A stretch of 64,000 bases of DNA. Origin: Nocardiopsis xinjiangensis YIM 90004. GTDB lineage: Bacteria > Actinomycetota > Actinomycetes > Streptosporangiales > Streptosporangiaceae. How positions within the stretch are numbered: position 1 is the first letter of the stretch; every line of letters starts with the position of its first letter. Location of the stretch: NCBI RefSeq assembly GCF_000341145.1, contig NZ_ANBE01000009.1, positions 90,197-154,196 of the forward strand, written 5' to 3'. Of the stretch, positions 25,836 through 35,810 are shown piece by piece. The position numbers and the translations under genes are program-made. The notes beneath the pieces are model-generated. The model did not search any database. It was given only the letters and a program-made list of their open reading frames with translations, and had not been told where the DNA came from.

Positions 25836-28800
25836 GTGAGCTTCCGATCGCCCGGCGCACCACCTGCGCGTATGCCTCGCCGATCAAGGTTGCTCGCGCC
25901 TGTCGCGGCGACCGTGGTCGTCATCATCGCGGTGCTGGTGTTCGCCGCGAATTTCTGGACCGACTTCCTGTGGTTCCAGTCCGTCGATTACACCTCGGTC
26001 TTCCTGACCGAGTTGTGGACCCGGGTGCTGCTGTTCGCCGCGGCAGGTCTGGTGATGGCGGTCGTCGTCGGCGCCAGTATCTACTTCGCCTACCGCGCCC
26101 GGCCCGCAATGCGCCCGGCCAGCCTGGAGCAGCAGGGACTGGACCGCTACCGGCAGTCCATCGACCCGCACCGCAAGCTCTTCTACTGGATCACCGTCGT
26201 CGCCCTGGCCGTGTTGGCGGGCGCCGCCGCCAGTGGGGACTGGCAGGCCTTCCTGCAGTTCATGAACGCGACGAGCTTCGGGGTGGCCGACCCCGAGTTC
26301 GACATGGACATCGGTTTCTTCGCGTTCACGCTGCCGTTCCTGGGGACCCTCCTCGGGTACGTGTACGCGGCCGTCATCCTGGCGTTCATCGCCGCGGTCG
26401 TCGTCCACTACCTGTACGGCGGTGTCCGTCTGCAGAACGACACCGGCCAGCGCGCCACCCCGTCCGCCCGGGTGCACCTGTCCGTGCTCCTGGGTATCTT
26501 CGTGCTGCTGCGCGCCGTCTCCTACTGGCTCGACCGCTACGGGCTGCTCTTCTCCGACCGCGGTTACACCTTCGGTGCGGCCTACACCGATGTGAACGCG
26601 GTCAAGACGGCACTGACGATCCTCACCGTCATCTCGGTGATCTGTGCGGTGCTGTTCTTCGCCAACATCTACTTCAAGAACACGATGGTCCCGATGGCCA
26701 GCCTCGGCCTCCTGCTGCTGTCGGCGGTGATCGTGGGCGTGGCCTACCCCGAGATCGTCCAGCGCTTCCAGGTCGACCCGAACGAGCAGCGCCTGGAGAG
26801 CGAGTACATCCAGCGCAACATCGACCACACCCGGGAGGCGTACGACATCGCCGACTCGGAGGTGCAGACCTACGACGCCACCACCGAGCTCACACCCCAG
26901 GAGTTGGCGGACGAGGCCGACACGATCCCGAGTGTGCGTCTGGCCGACCCGGCCGTGGTCTCGCAGACCTTCCAGCAGATGCAGCAGGTCCGCGGCTTCT
27001 ACCAGTTCCCGGACGTGCTCGAGGTCGACCGCTACGAGGACTCGGACGGCAACCTCACCGACTCCATCGTCGCCGTCCGTGAGCTCGAGGGGCCGCCGGA
27101 CGACCAGGACAACTGGCTGAACCGCCACCTGATCTACACGCACGGCTACGGCATGGTGGCCGCGGCGGGCAACGCCATCGACGACGAGGGCCGCCCGGTC
27201 TTCACCGAGTACAACATCCCGCCCCGGGGTGAGCTCAGCGAGGTCACCGGCGACTACGAGCCGCGCATCTACTACGGCAACGAGGGCGCCGATTACGTCA
27301 TCGTCGGTGCCGAGGAGGAGTACGACTACCCCCTCGACGCGGAGGAGGAGAGCGAGGACGTCCCGACGCCCGAGGACGCGGTCGAGGACGAGTCCCGCGC
27401 GCCCAACGAGTCCGACGCCGAAGGCGGCGGCGAAGACGGCAGCGGTGAAGGCGGCGGCGAGGGAGCCGACGCCGAGGGGCAGGACGGCTCCCAGGCCTAC
27501 ACCTCCTACGACGGCCAAGGCGGCGTGCCTCTGGACAGCTTCTTCGACCGGATCCTGTACGCGATCAAGTACCAGGAGACGAGTGTCCTGCTCAACAGCG
27601 CGATCGACAGCAACTCGCGCATCCTCTACGAGCGGACCCCCGAGGAGCGCATCCAGAAGGTCGCTCCGTTCCTGACCACCGACAGCCGTCCCTACCCTGC
27701 GGTCGTCGACGGCAGGGTCCAGTGGATCGTGGACGCCTACACCACGTCCAACAACTACCCGTACGCCAACCGGCTCGACTTCAACCAGGCGGTCACCGAC
27801 ACCTTCACCGACGGTTCGGCGCAGCAGGTCGGTGCACTGCCCGGCAACGAGGTCAACTACATCCGGAACTCGGTCAAGGCCACCGTGGACGCCTACGACG
27901 GCTCGGTGCAGCTGTACCAGTGGGACGAGGAAGACCCGGTCCTCGAGACCTGGATGGGCGCGTTCCCGGAGGCCATCACGCCGCGGGACGAGATGAGCGA
28001 GGAGCTCGTCGACCACCTCCGGTACCCGGACGACCTGTTCAAGGTCCAGCGGGAGATCATGCGTGAGTACCACGTCACCGACCCGGACGCCTACTACGGC
28101 GGTCAGGACTTCTGGGAGGTGCCCACGGACCCGACCAACGAGACCGACGAGGCCGAGCCGCCCTACCGCCAGACCATCAACTTCCCCGGTTCCGAGGAAG
28201 CGAGCTTCTCGCTGACGTCGACCTTCGTGCCCCGGAACCGTGAGAACCTGTCGGCGTTCATGGCGGTGAGCAGCGACCCGCGCTCGGACGACTACGGTCA
28301 GCTGCAACTCCTGGAGTTGCCGCGCAGCACCGTGATCTTCGGTCCGGGACAGGTGCAGAACGCCTTCGACTCCGACGCCGACGTGCGTGAGGTCCTGCTC
28401 CCGCTGGAGCAGTCCAACGCCGAGGTGACGCGGGGCAACCTGCTCACTCTGCCGTTCGGTGGCGGTCTGCTCTACGTCGAGCCGCTCTACGTCCAGGCCG
28501 GCGGCGGCGGTGCGGCGTCCTTCCCGCTTCTGCAGCAGGTCATGGTCGGCTTCGGTGAGGAGGTCGCCATCGGCGGCACCCTCCAGGAGGCGTTGAACAA
28601 CCTGTTCGAGGGCGGTGAGGGACCGCTGCCCGAACCCGAGAGCCCCGGGGGCACCACCGAGGAGGACCCCTCCGAGGCGGATGCCGGGGACCAGGATCAG
28701 GACACCGGCGACGCCGACCAGGACCTCGTCGACTCCCTGAACGAGGCCGTGGAGGCCTGGGAGGAGTCCCAGGAGTCCAGCGACGAGGCCAACGAGCGCC

Positions 28801-28844
28801 TGCGTGAGGCCCTGGAGGACCTCGAGGAGCAGATGGGCGAGTAG
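25836..28844 (+). CDS. UPF0182 family multi-pass membrane protein
   Basis: A 1002-residue protein with about seven membrane helices in the first 320 residues, followed by a large extracytoplasmic domain. The family signatures NFWTDFLWFQSV and YPEIVQRFQVDPNEQRLESEYIQRNI are present. A highly acidic, Gly-rich insert lies near 495-555, and the C-terminal ~100 residues are again acidic with a predicted helical end. The GTG start follows AGGGGGAGG closely. Function unknown; the family is conserved in actinobacteria. Confidence 0.93.
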   Translation: MSFRSPGAPPARMPRRSRLLAPVAATVVVIIAVLVFAANFWTDFLWFQSVDYTSVFLTELWTRVLLFAAAGLVMAVVVGASIYFAYRARPAMRPASLEQQGLDRYRQSIDPHRKLFYWITVVALAVLAGAAASGDWQAFLQFMNATSFGVADPEFDMDIGFFAFTLPFLGTLLGYVYAAVILAFIAAVVVHYLYGGVRLQNDTGQRATPSARVHLSVLLGIFVLLRAVSYWLDRYGLLFSDRGYTFGAAYTDVNAVKTALTILTVISVICAVLFFANIYFKNTMVPMASLGLLLLSAVIVGVAYPEIVQRFQVDPNEQRLESEYIQRNIDHTREAYDIADSEVQTYDATTELTPQELADEADTIPSVRLADPAVVSQTFQQMQQVRGFYQFPDVLEVDRYEDSDGNLTDSIVAVRELEGPPDDQDNWLNRHLIYTHGYGMVAAAGNAIDDEGRPVFTEYNIPPRGELSEVTGDYEPRIYYGNEGADYVIVGAEEEYDYPLDAEEESEDVPTPEDAVEDESRAPNESDAEGGGEDGSGEGGGEGADAEGQDGSQAYTSYDGQGGVPLDSFFDRILYAIKYQETSVLLNSAIDSNSRILYERTPEERIQKVAPFLTTDSRPYPAVVDGRVQWIVDAYTTSNNYPYANRLDFNQAVTDTFTDGSAQQVGALPGNEVNYIRNSVKATVDAYDGSVQLYQWDEEDPVLETWMGAFPEAITPRDEMSEELVDHLRYPDDLFKVQREIMREYHVTDPDAYYGGQDFWEVPTDPTNETDEAEPPYRQTINFPGSEEASFSLTSTFVPRNRENLSAFMAVSSDPRSDDYGQLQLLELPRSTVIFGPGQVQNAFDSDADVREVLLPLEQSNAEVTRGNLLTLPFGGGLLYVEPLYVQAGGGGAASFPLLQQVMVGFGEEVAIGGTLQEALNNLFEGGEGPLPEPESPGGTTEEDPSEADAGDQDQDTGDADQDLVDSLNEAVEAWEESQESSDEANERLREALEDLEEQMGE

Positions 28845-28893
28845 GAGCCCACAGGGCCGGGAGCCCGCGCTCCGGGAGCGTTCCGTGAGGCGT

Positions 28894-28925
28894 GTGGGGC
28901 GGCATCCGAAGGGGTGCCGCCCCAC
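28894..28925 (+). terminator. Terminator after the UPF0182 gene
   Basis: 14-bp stem (28894-28907 with 28912-28925, one G-U pair) with a GAAG tetraloop, 49 nt after the stop. Confidence 0.8.
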
Positions 28926-29042
28926 CGTCGTGCCGGGGGCCGATGCGGCCCGGGCCGGCCCGGGTGTGCGGTCCGGAAAGCGGTCGGGGCGGGCGGCCCT
29001 AGGCGTGTGGCCGAGCGCACGGTCCCGGCCCGGTCCACCGAT

Positions 29043-29072
29043 TTGGGGTCCGTCCCCGATCCGCGCTACTAT
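29043..29072 (+). promoter_or_regulatory. Promoter of the first tRNA-fMet
   Basis: TTGGGG (29043-29048), 18-bp spacer, TACTAT (29067-29072); the tRNA begins 14 nt later. Confidence 0.6.
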
Positions 29073-29085
29073 GAAGACACATCGA

Positions 29086-29162
<77 letters not shown>

Positions 29163-29165
29163 GGT

Positions 29166-29196
29166 CCCCGGATCCGAGTTCTTCTCGGGTTCGGGG
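29166..29196 (+). terminator. Terminator after tRNA copy 1
   Basis: Stem CCCCG-GATCCGAG paired with CTCGGGT-TCGGGG (one mismatch, one G-U pair), loop TTCTT. Confidence 0.55.
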
Positions 29197-29241
29197 GTTC
29201 AAAGGGTGGGCCTCATTCGGTTTTTCTCCGGGAAAGCCGAT

Positions 29242-29270
29242 TTGCCACCCGGGCCGACAGGCCCTAAAGT
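29242..29270 (+). promoter_or_regulatory. Promoter of the second tRNA-fMet
   Basis: TTGCCA (29242-29247), 17-bp spacer, TAAAGT (29265-29270), 12 nt before the tRNA. Confidence 0.7.
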
Positions 29271-29282
29271 AGAGGTCAGCGC

Positions 29283-29359
<77 letters not shown>

Positions 29360-29364
29360 AGGAA

Positions 29365-29399
29365 ACACCGGGTGGAAATTATTCCGCCCGGTGTTTTTT
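29365..29399 (+). terminator. Rho-independent terminator after tRNA copy 2
   Basis: 13-bp stem ACACCGGGTGGAA/TTCCGCCCGGTGT (one G-U pair), loop ATTA, then TTTTTT: the most canonical terminator in the window. Confidence 0.95.
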
Positions 29400-29660
29400 C
29401 ATGTCCAGGGGCTCTCGAACCCGGAAGGCTTTCCCCGTACGGGCAGATTCCTCGGTGTTTCCCGGGCGTCCCCGTGTTTTCGGGGAACGTGTGTCCCGAA
29501 GATTCCGGGCGGCGCTGGTTCCCGCGAACCGGGCCGAGGGGCAGAGGAACCGGTGGCTCCGCCGAGGGGTCCTGTGGCGGCCGGCGGTAGCCACGGGGTT
29601 GCTGGGCCCGGCCGGGCGTCGGCCGGGCGCTCACGTCCGTCTGGCGGGCGCGGAGGGGCC
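29400..29660. other. Gene-free stretch after the tRNA pair
   Basis: About 260 bp between the tRNA terminator and the lipoprotein stop. Only short GC-rich hairpins are visible (for example CCCC-GTGTTTTC-GGGG). No supported gene or integrase remnant. Confidence 0.6.
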
Positions 29661-30179
29661 TCAGTCGACCTCGAAGCCGTCACACGCCAGCTGGGCGCCG
29701 CTCTCCTCGTCGGCCCACAGGACCGTGTGCACCCCGGAGGTGAGCTCGGCGCCCTCGAAGTCGTCGGGGAACTCCGACACGGCCCACTCGTCCTCCTCGA
29801 CCGCGGTCGCGGCTGTGAGGGGTTCCCCGTCCGGATCCACGACGGTGACCTCGGTGCCGGTGACGTCGGTCTCCTCGGAGGCCATGGCCCCCAGCTCGAC
29901 GGGGCCTTCCTCCACGGCCTCGCGCGGCGCCTCGGTGCGCCAACCGCCGGAGGCGTCCACCGCCGGTTCGCACATGAGGGACTCGGGGTCGAACCGGGAC
30001 TCGGGCGGGCCGCCCCCCTCCGCACCGTTCGACTCGCGCGCTTCTTCGGCGATCATGGCGTCGAGCTGCTCGGGAGAGTGGCCGTGCCCCTCGGAGCAGC
30101 CGGTGGCCAGCAGGAACAGGGGCAGGGCGGCGCACACGGCCAGGCGCCGCACGATGTCGGTGGTCAACACGCCGAGCAC
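29661..30179 (-). CDS. Putative secreted lipoprotein
   Basis: A 172-residue protein with a basic N-terminus, hydrophobic stretch and the lipobox LLATGC (Cys28), so it is likely lipid-anchored outside the membrane. The mature part is acidic, with two further Cys (LMCEP and LACDG) that could form a disulfide. The start is GTG 30179 or GTG 30170. No family recognised. Confidence 0.75.
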   Translation of the reverse strand: MLGVLTTDIVRRLAVCAALPLFLLATGCSEGHGHSPEQLDAMIAEEARESNGAEGGGPPESRFDPESLMCEPAVDASGGWRTEAPREAVEEGPVELGAMASEETDVTGTEVTVVDPDGEPLTAATAVEEDEWAVSEFPDDFEGAELTSGVHTVLWADEESGAQLACDGFEVD

Positions 30180-30248
30180 GCTACTACAAGCAACGGACCG
30201 GACCGCACCGAACGTTCGGCCCCCGGCCGGCCGACGCCTCGGGAGGGT

Positions 30249-31055
30249 TCACGTGGGGCGTAGCGGGGTGGGACCGCCGTTGAGCCAGGTCAGGGTCTGA
30301 TCATGCAGGGTGCCGTTGGTGCACACCAGCGGACCGCCGTCCTCGAAAACCCCGCCGTGCAGGTTGGTGGCCCGCCCGCCGGCCTCCTCCAGGAGGATCG
30401 GCAACGGGGCGGCGTCCCACACCGACAGCTCCGGCTCCGCAGCGATGTCGACCGTGCCCTCGGCGACCATCACGTGCGACCAGAAGTCCCCGTAGGCGCG
30501 AGTGCGCCACACCGAGCGGGTCAGGCCGAGGAAGGACTCCAAGCGGCCCTGCTCCTCCCAACCGGTCAGTGAGGAGAAACTCAACGAGGCGTCGGAGAGC
30601 TCGGTGACCTGTGAGACCTGGCAACGGGAGGCCTTGGACAGGCTCCGGCCCGTCCATGTCCCGTTGCCTCGGGAGGCCCACCAGCGTCGCTGCAGCGCCG
30701 GGGCCGAGATCACACCCACCACGGGCCGGTCGCCCTCGAGCAGGGCGATGAGCGTCGCCCACACCGGGACACCGCGCACGTAGTTCTTGGTGCCGTCGAT
30801 GGGGTCGATGACCCACACCCGGTTGCTGTTGCCGGTCTGCCCGTACTCCTCGCCGACCACGGCGTCGCGCGGGCGGGCGCGGGAGAGGACACTGCGCAGG
30901 GTCTCCTCGACCATACGGTCAGCCTCGGTGACCGGTGTGAGGTCCGGTTTGGTGTCCACCACCAGGTCGAGTGCTCGGAAACGCTTGAGCGCGATGTCGT
31001 CGGCAGCGTCGGCGAGCACGTGGGCCAAACGCAGATCATCGTCGAAGGACACCAT
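30249..31055 (-). CDS. hisN: Histidinol-phosphatase HisN (inositol monophosphatase fold)
   Basis: A 268-residue phosphatase of the IMPase superfamily. Metal-binding motifs: VVGEEYG, WVIDPIDGTKNYVRG and WDAAPLPILLEEAGG. The opening DDDLRLAHVLADAADDIA and TKPDLTPVTEADR match actinobacterial HisN, which dephosphorylates histidinol phosphate in histidine synthesis. The start at ATG 31055 fits this conserved N-terminus; a longer ATG at 31094 is possible. Close to rsgA and aroA, as in other actinobacteria. Confidence 0.88.
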   Translation of the reverse strand: MVSFDDDLRLAHVLADAADDIALKRFRALDLVVDTKPDLTPVTEADRMVEETLRSVLSRARPRDAVVGEEYGQTGNSNRVWVIDPIDGTKNYVRGVPVWATLIALLEGDRPVVGVISAPALQRRWWASRGNGTWTGRSLSKASRCQVSQVTELSDASLSFSSLTGWEEQGRLESFLGLTRSVWRTRAYGDFWSHVMVAEGTVDIAAEPELSVWDAAPLPILLEEAGGRATNLHGGVFEDGGPLVCTNGTLHDQTLTWLNGGPTPLRPT

Positions 31056-31180
31056 GGGTGGTAACGGTACCCGGCTCGGTACGAACATGGCCAAAGGTGC
31101 ACTCGTGCGTGACCCAAGTGTGACACCGGGCGGAAGGTGAGCCTGCGCTCGCGGAGGCCGTCCCGGCGGCGGATGAGATC

Positions 31181-31795
31181 ATGGCGGGCATGGAACCCGT
31201 GAACGAAGAGCGTACCGAACGGATCCCGGTACGCGAGCGGCTCGTGGACGCCGCATACGCCGAGGTCGTGGCGGGCCGCTGGGCCCAGCAGCGCATGGCC
31301 GACATCGCAGCGGTCGCGGAGGTCTCCCGGCAGACGCTCTACAACGTCTTCGGCAGCAAAGAGAACCTCCTTCAAGCGGTCGTGGTGCGCGAGGCCGACG
31401 GCCTCCTCGACACGGTCGTCGCCTTGTTGGAGGAGAACAGCGCGGACCCCGCGCACAGTGTCAGCTGCACGACCGGGTTCGTGCTCCGTTCACTGCAGAA
31501 CGACCCGCTGCTGCGCGCCGTCGTCACCGGCGACCGCGAACTGTTGCCCGTGGTCACCACCCGTTCCGGGCCCCTGCTGGACGTGCTCGGCGAACGGGTG
31601 GCCACGATGCTGGCCGGGAGCTGCCCCGAGCTGGACCGTTCGGTGACCGAGGCCGTCGCCGACGTCAGCCTGCGTCTCACGGTCTCTTACGCCCTGCAAC
31701 CCATCGACCCCGACGAGGCGGCACGCCGCGTGGGGGCCGTCGTCCACGGAATGCTGGGCGTCGGCCTGCCGGAAGCCGGCCGCGTCGGGGGCTGA
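31181..31795 (+). CDS. TetR-family transcriptional regulator
   Basis: A 204-residue protein with an N-terminal HTH (VRERLVDAAYAEVV, then IAAVAEVSRQTLYNVFGSKENLL) and a C-terminal ligand domain with Trp-poor helices (VRRVGAVVHGM region). A second in-frame ATG lies at 31190. It is divergent from hisN and 24 nt upstream of the DUF2087 gene, with which it may be co-transcribed. Ligand unknown. Confidence 0.88.
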   Translation: MAGMEPVNEERTERIPVRERLVDAAYAEVVAGRWAQQRMADIAAVAEVSRQTLYNVFGSKENLLQAVVVREADGLLDTVVALLEENSADPAHSVSCTTGFVLRSLQNDPLLRAVVTGDRELLPVVTTRSGPLLDVLGERVATMLAGSCPELDRSVTEAVADVSLRLTVSYALQPIDPDEAARRVGAVVHGMLGVGLPEAGRVGG

Positions 31796-31819
31796 GCGGT
31801 CCGAGAGGAGGTGTGTCCC

Positions 31820-32110
31820 GTGTCGGACGGGTCCTACACGGAACGGCGCCGCCAGGAGGTACTGCGCTCGTACACGTCCGGTGGACGGATCACCGCCATG
31901 CCGGTCCGGCGCCCCGACCGCCTGGTCCTCCTCGACCACGTGGCGCGTGCCCTGGAACCGGGTGTGCGCTACACCGCGCAGGAACTGACAGCGGTCCTGT
32001 TGGAGTTCGGCTCCGACCTGGCCGCGCTCCGCGGCGGCCTCCTCGACGAGGGTTTCCTGGAATGCGACCATCGCACCTACTGGCGCTGCGGCGGTACCGT
32101 CGAGCTGTAG
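31820..32110 (+). CDS. DUF2087-domain protein
   Basis: A 96-residue protein with the DUF2087 pattern: GGRITAMPVRRPDRLVLLDHVARALEPGVRYTAQELTAVLLEFGSDLAALRGGLLDEGFLECDHRTYWR, a winged-helix-like segment often found in small regulators. GTG 31820 is chosen because GAGGAGG lies eight nt upstream; the GTG at 31811 would sit on top of it. Likely a small DNA-associated regulator, by family only. Confidence 0.8.
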   Translation: MSDGSYTERRRQEVLRSYTSGGRITAMPVRRPDRLVLLDHVARALEPGVRYTAQELTAVLLEFGSDLAALRGGLLDEGFLECDHRTYWRCGGTVEL

Positions 32111-32236
32111 GTGCTCCGTGCACGGGCCCGGACACGGTGCCGGTGGCCTGTACCGCGGTGTAGCGGCCGGGGCACGCCGTGGTGTGTCCCATGAGCGTTG
32201 GAACTCCGGGGAAACTCCAGTGTTCCGCGGCAAGCC

Positions 32237-33244
32237 TCACTGCTCCGTGGTCTCTTCCTCACCCTCACGGCTGGTGAGCAGGCGCATCAGGGAAGCGACA
32301 CGGTCGGCGTCCAGGGTTCCGGCGGCCAACCCCTTACGCACGGCGCAATCGGGGGAATCGGGCCGGTGCCCGCAGTCCTCGGGGCAGTCGCGGGCGACCT
32401 CCGCGATCTCCGGGAAACCCTCGACGATCTCCGCGGGGTCGATGTGGGCCAGCCCGAAGCTGCGCACGCCCGGGGTGTCGATGATCCAGCCGCCCCCGAA
32501 CTGCAGGGCGACCGCGGAGGTCGAGGTGTGGCGCCCGCGGCCGGTCACGGTGTTGACACCGCCCACGGCCCGTTCGGTGCCGGGGATCAACCGGTTGACC
32601 AGGGTCGACTTTCCGACACCGGAGGAACCCACGAACACCGTCGTGTGCCTGGTCAGGTGCTCGGGCAGGTCGCTCAGGTCGTTCTCGGGGCTCAACACCA
32701 CGTAGGGCAGTCCGAGCGGTTCGTACAGGCGCACCATGGGGGCCGGGGATCCGAGGTCGGCCTTGGTCAGGCACAGCAACGGCTCCAGGCCCGCGTCGTA
32801 GGCGGCGACCAGGCAGCGGTCCACGAACCGGGGCTGCGGCTCGGGGTCGGCCAGGGAACACACGATCGCGAGCTGATCGGCATTGGCCACGATGATGCGC
32901 TCGACCGGATCGGTGTCGTCGGCGGTGCGGCGCAGCACGGAACGGCGTTCCTTGACCCGCACGACCCGGGCGAGGGTGTCGGGCCGGCCGGACAGGTCGC
33001 CGACCACACCCACCCGGTCACCCACCACGATGGAACCGCGGCCCAACTCGCGGGCCTTCATCGCCACCACCGGCACGCCGTCGACCAGGCACCGGTACCG
33101 GCCGCGGTCCACGGCGGTGACCAGGCCCTCGACGGCGTCGGCGTGTTTGGGGCGGTTGCTGGTGCGTGGCTTGGACCCGCCCCGGGCGCGCACGCGCACG
33201 TCGCGTTCGTCCATGTGGCGGCCGCCGCCCTGGGTACGGCTCAT
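32237..33244 (-). CDS. rsgA: Ribosome small-subunit-dependent GTPase RsgA
   Basis: A 335-residue circularly permuted GTPase: OB-fold first (about 40-100), then G4 LTKADL, G1 GSSGVGKST and G3 DTPGVRSFG. The C-terminal zinc site is C-x4-C-x-H-x6-C ([14 protein letters not shown]). RsgA checks late maturation of the 30S subunit. The ATG overlaps the aroA stop by four bases (ATGA), so the two are translationally coupled. Confidence 0.94.
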   Translation of the reverse strand: MSRTQGGGRHMDERDVRVRARGGSKPRTSNRPKHADAVEGLVTAVDRGRYRCLVDGVPVVAMKARELGRGSIVVGDRVGVVGDLSGRPDTLARVVRVKERRSVLRRTADDTDPVERIIVANADQLAIVCSLADPEPQPRFVDRCLVAAYDAGLEPLLCLTKADLGSPAPMVRLYEPLGLPYVVLSPENDLSDLPEHLTRHTTVFVGSSGVGKSTLVNRLIPGTERAVGGVNTVTGRGRHTSTSAVALQFGGGWIIDTPGVRSFGLAHIDPAEIVEGFPEIAEVARDCPEDCGHRPDSPDCAVRKGLAAGTLDADRVASLMRLLTSREGEEETTEQ

Positions 33245-34533
33245 GAGAGGACCTCCGACCACAGGCCCGGGAAGTCGGGCAGGGTCTTACGGGTCGTGGC
33301 GATGTCCTCCACCTCGATCCCGGGGACCGCCAGTCCGAGCACGGCCCCAGAAGTGGCCATCCTGTGGTCGTCGTAGGAGCGGAACACACCCCCGTGCAAC
33401 TGTTGCGGCTCGATGGCCAGGCCGTCCTCGAGCTCCTCCACGTGCCCGCCGAGCCCGTTGATCTCCGCGGCCAGTGCCGCGATCCGGTCGGTCTCGTGGC
33501 GCCGTAGGTGGGCGATGCCGGTCAGGCGCGAGGGGGTGTCGGCCAGGGCGGCGAGCGCGGCGATGGTGGGTGTCAGTTCACCGACGTCGTGCAGGTCGGC
33601 CTCCAGGCCGCGGATCTTCCCGGTGCCATACACGGTCAGATCGGTGCCCTCGCGACCGACCTCGCCGCCCATGCGCGCCAGCAGCGAACGCAGGGCGTCG
33701 CCGGCCTGTGTGGTGTGCTCGGGCCAGTCGGCAACGGTGATCGCACCACCGGTGACCAGCGCTGCGGCCAGGAACGGGGCCGCGTTGGACAGGTCCGGTT
33801 CCACGGGGATCTCCGTGGCCCGGATCGGTCCCGGCTCGACCCGCCACTCGTTCTCGCCGGTCTCCACGCCCACGCCGGCGGCACGCAGCATCTCCACGGT
33901 CATGTCCACGTGCGGCTGGGAAGGTACCGGCGGGCCCTCGTGGCGCAGGCGCAGCCCCTTGTCGAAGCGGGCCGCGCTCAGCAGCAACGCCGAGACGAAC
34001 TGAGAGGAACCGGAGGCGTCCAGAGTGACCTCGCCCCCCGGCAACGATCCCGTGCCGTGGACGGTCAGGGGCAGTGCGCCCCGGCCGCCGTCGTCGACGA
34101 CGGCGCCCAGGGCCCGCAGAGCCTCCAGGAGTGCGCCGACGGGGCGCTCGTACGAGCGCGGGTCGCCGTCGAACCGCACGTCCCCGTCGGTCAGCGCCGC
34201 CATCGGGGGCACGAACCGCATCACCGTCCCGGCGTTGCCCACGTCCACCGTCGCCGGGCCGCGCAGATCGGCCGGGGTGAGGGCCACGTCGTCACCGTCC
34301 CGCTCCACACGCGCGCCCAGGGTCCGCAGGGCCCCCGCCATGAGGTCGCTGTCGCGGCTGACGAGTGGACGGCGCACCACGCACGGGGTCTCCGACAAGG
34401 TGGCCAGCACCAGTGCGCGGTTGGTCACGGACTTGGACCCGGGAAGGGACAGACGGGCGCGCACCGGACGGTCGGCCGTGGGCGCGGGCCAGTTGCCGGT
34501 GGCGGGAGGCTGCGGGGACGCGGTATCAGGCAT
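33241..34533 (-). CDS. aroA: 3-phosphoshikimate 1-carboxyvinyltransferase (EPSP synthase)
   Basis: A 430-residue EPSP synthase, sixth step of the shikimate pathway. Family motifs: [12 protein letters not shown] (Lys34), [41 protein letters not shown] and [12 protein letters not shown]. In the glyphosate-relevant loop it reads [12 protein letters not shown] rather than GNAGTAMRPL, a variant common in actinobacterial enzymes. Length is normal. First gene of an aroA-rsgA operon. Confidence 0.95.
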   Translation of the reverse strand: MPDTASPQPPATGNWPAPTADRPVRARLSLPGSKSVTNRALVLATLSETPCVVRRPLVSRDSDLMAGALRTLGARVERDGDDVALTPADLRGPATVDVGNAGTVMRFVPPMAALTDGDVRFDGDPRSYERPVGALLEALRALGAVVDDGGRGALPLTVHGTGSLPGGEVTLDASGSSQFVSALLLSAARFDKGLRLRHEGPPVPSQPHVDMTVEMLRAAGVGVETGENEWRVEPGPIRATEIPVEPDLSNAAPFLAAALVTGGAITVADWPEHTTQAGDALRSLLARMGGEVGREGTDLTVYGTGKIRGLEADLHDVGELTPTIAALAALADTPSRLTGIAHLRRHETDRIAALAAEINGLGGHVEELEDGLAIEPQQLHGGVFRSYDDHRMATSGAVLGLAVPGIEVEDIATTRKTLPDFPGLWSEVLS

Positions 34534-34607
34534 GTTCCCAGGTTATGGGAAAGGGAATCGACGCGGTTCCGAGCGGCTCGCTGGTCCGGCGTATCCTTGA
34601 TGTCGCC

Positions 34608-35780
34608 ATGGTGTATCTGGATCACGCTGCCACGACCGGGGTGCGCCCCGAGGCCACCGCCGACGTCACGGCCGAGCTCGGCTCTCTCGGCAACCCTTCC
34701 TCCCTGCACGAGCACGGCCGCTCTGCTCGCCGCACCGTCGAGGAGTCACGCGAACGCATCGCGGCCGCCGTGGGGTGCACACCGCACGAGGTGGTGTTCA
34801 CCGGCGGCGGGACCGAGGCCGACAACCTCGCGATCAAGGGCCTGTACTGGGCCCGCCACGCCCAGGACCCGGCCCGGCGCCGCATCCTGCTCAGCGCGGT
34901 CGAACACCACGCCGCTCTGGACCCGGCCCGGTGGACCGCCGACCACCAGGGCGCGGTCGTGGAGTTCCTGCCCGTGGACCGCCTCGGGCGAGTGAGCCCG
35001 CAGACCCTGCGCGGGGCCGTGGAAGAGGATCCGGGCTCGGTCGCGCTCATCTCGGTCATGTGGGCCAACAACGAGGTCGGTACCGTCCAGCCCGTCCGGG
35101 AGCTCGCCGGGGTCGCCGCCGAGTACGGCATCCCCATGCACACCGACGCGGTCCAGGCCGTGGGCGCCGAGGCGGTCGACTTCGCCGGGAGCGGGGTCGG
35201 AGCGCTCAGCCTCAGCGGCCACAAGCTCGGCGGTCCGGTCGGCGCCGGCGCCCTGGTGCTCGAACGCGGCCTGACCCCGGTGCCCGTCCTGCACGGGGGA
35301 GGTCAGGAACGCGACGTCCGTTCGGGCACCGTGCCCACCGCGCTCGTCCGGGGACTGGCCACCGCCGTCGGCCTGGCCGTCGACGAACGCGAGGAGCACG
35401 TCGAACACTTGAGGGGGCTGCGGGACGAGCTCGAGGCGCGGGTGCGCGAGGCCGTGCCGGACGTGGTCGTCAACGGCGACCCCGAGCGGCGTCTTCCCGG
35501 GATCGCGCACCTGTCCTTCCCCGGCTGCGAGGGCGATGCGCTGCTCATGCTCCTGGACGCCCAGGGCATCTCCTGCTCCACCGGGTCGGCCTGCTCGGCC
35601 GGGGTGGCCCAGCCCAGCCACGTGATGTCGGCCATGGGGGCCGACCCCGACACCGCGCTCAGCAGTCTGCGCCTGTCCTTGGGCCGCACCTCCACCACCG
35701 AGGACGTGGCGGCGCTGGCCGGCGCCATCGGCCCTGCGGTGGAGCGCTCGCGCGCCGCACGCGCCAAACGCCGCCGCTGA
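34608..35780 (+). CDS. Cysteine desulfurase (NifS/IscS-like class V aminotransferase)
   Basis: A 390-residue PLP enzyme: YLDHAATTGVRPEA at the start, EVVFTGGGTEADNLAIKG, PLP-lysine motif SLSGHKLGGPVGAGAL and the catalytic cysteine loop SCSTGSACSAGVAQPSHVM. It releases sulfur from cysteine for Fe-S clusters and tRNA thiolation. ATG 34608 has no Shine-Dalgarno sequence, but a TATCCT hexamer sits 10 nt upstream, so the mRNA may be leaderless. The usual actinobacterial neighbour mnmA is not seen downstream. Confidence 0.92.
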   Translation: MVYLDHAATTGVRPEATADVTAELGSLGNPSSLHEHGRSARRTVEESRERIAAAVGCTPHEVVFTGGGTEADNLAIKGLYWARHAQDPARRRILLSAVEHHAALDPARWTADHQGAVVEFLPVDRLGRVSPQTLRGAVEEDPGSVALISVMWANNEVGTVQPVRELAGVAAEYGIPMHTDAVQAVGAEAVDFAGSGVGALSLSGHKLGGPVGAGALVLERGLTPVPVLHGGGQERDVRSGTVPTALVRGLATAVGLAVDEREEHVEHLRGLRDELEARVREAVPDVVVNGDPERRLPGIAHLSFPGCEGDALLMLLDAQGISCSTGSACSAGVAQPSHVMSAMGADPDTALSSLRLSLGRTSTTEDVAALAGAIGPAVERSRAARAKRRR

Positions 35781-35799
35781 GGCCTTCCGGAAGGGGCCC
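35781..35799. terminator. Small bidirectional hairpin
   Basis: CCTTCCGGAAGG palindrome flanked by GG and GGCC, between the convergent desulfurase and cyclophilin genes. Confidence 0.35.
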
Positions 35800-35810
35800 G
35801 AGGGCACTGT

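Noticed and set aside
30208-30219. Palindrome CCGAACGTTCGG, resembling an SOS (LexA) box
   Set aside because: Actinobacterial SOS boxes need four bases between GAAC and GTTC; here the halves abut, and the nearby genes are not DNA-repair genes.
31060-31115. CGGTAC repeats between hisN and the TetR gene as a TetR operator
   Set aside because: The copies are direct, not inverted, and too short to distinguish from chance.
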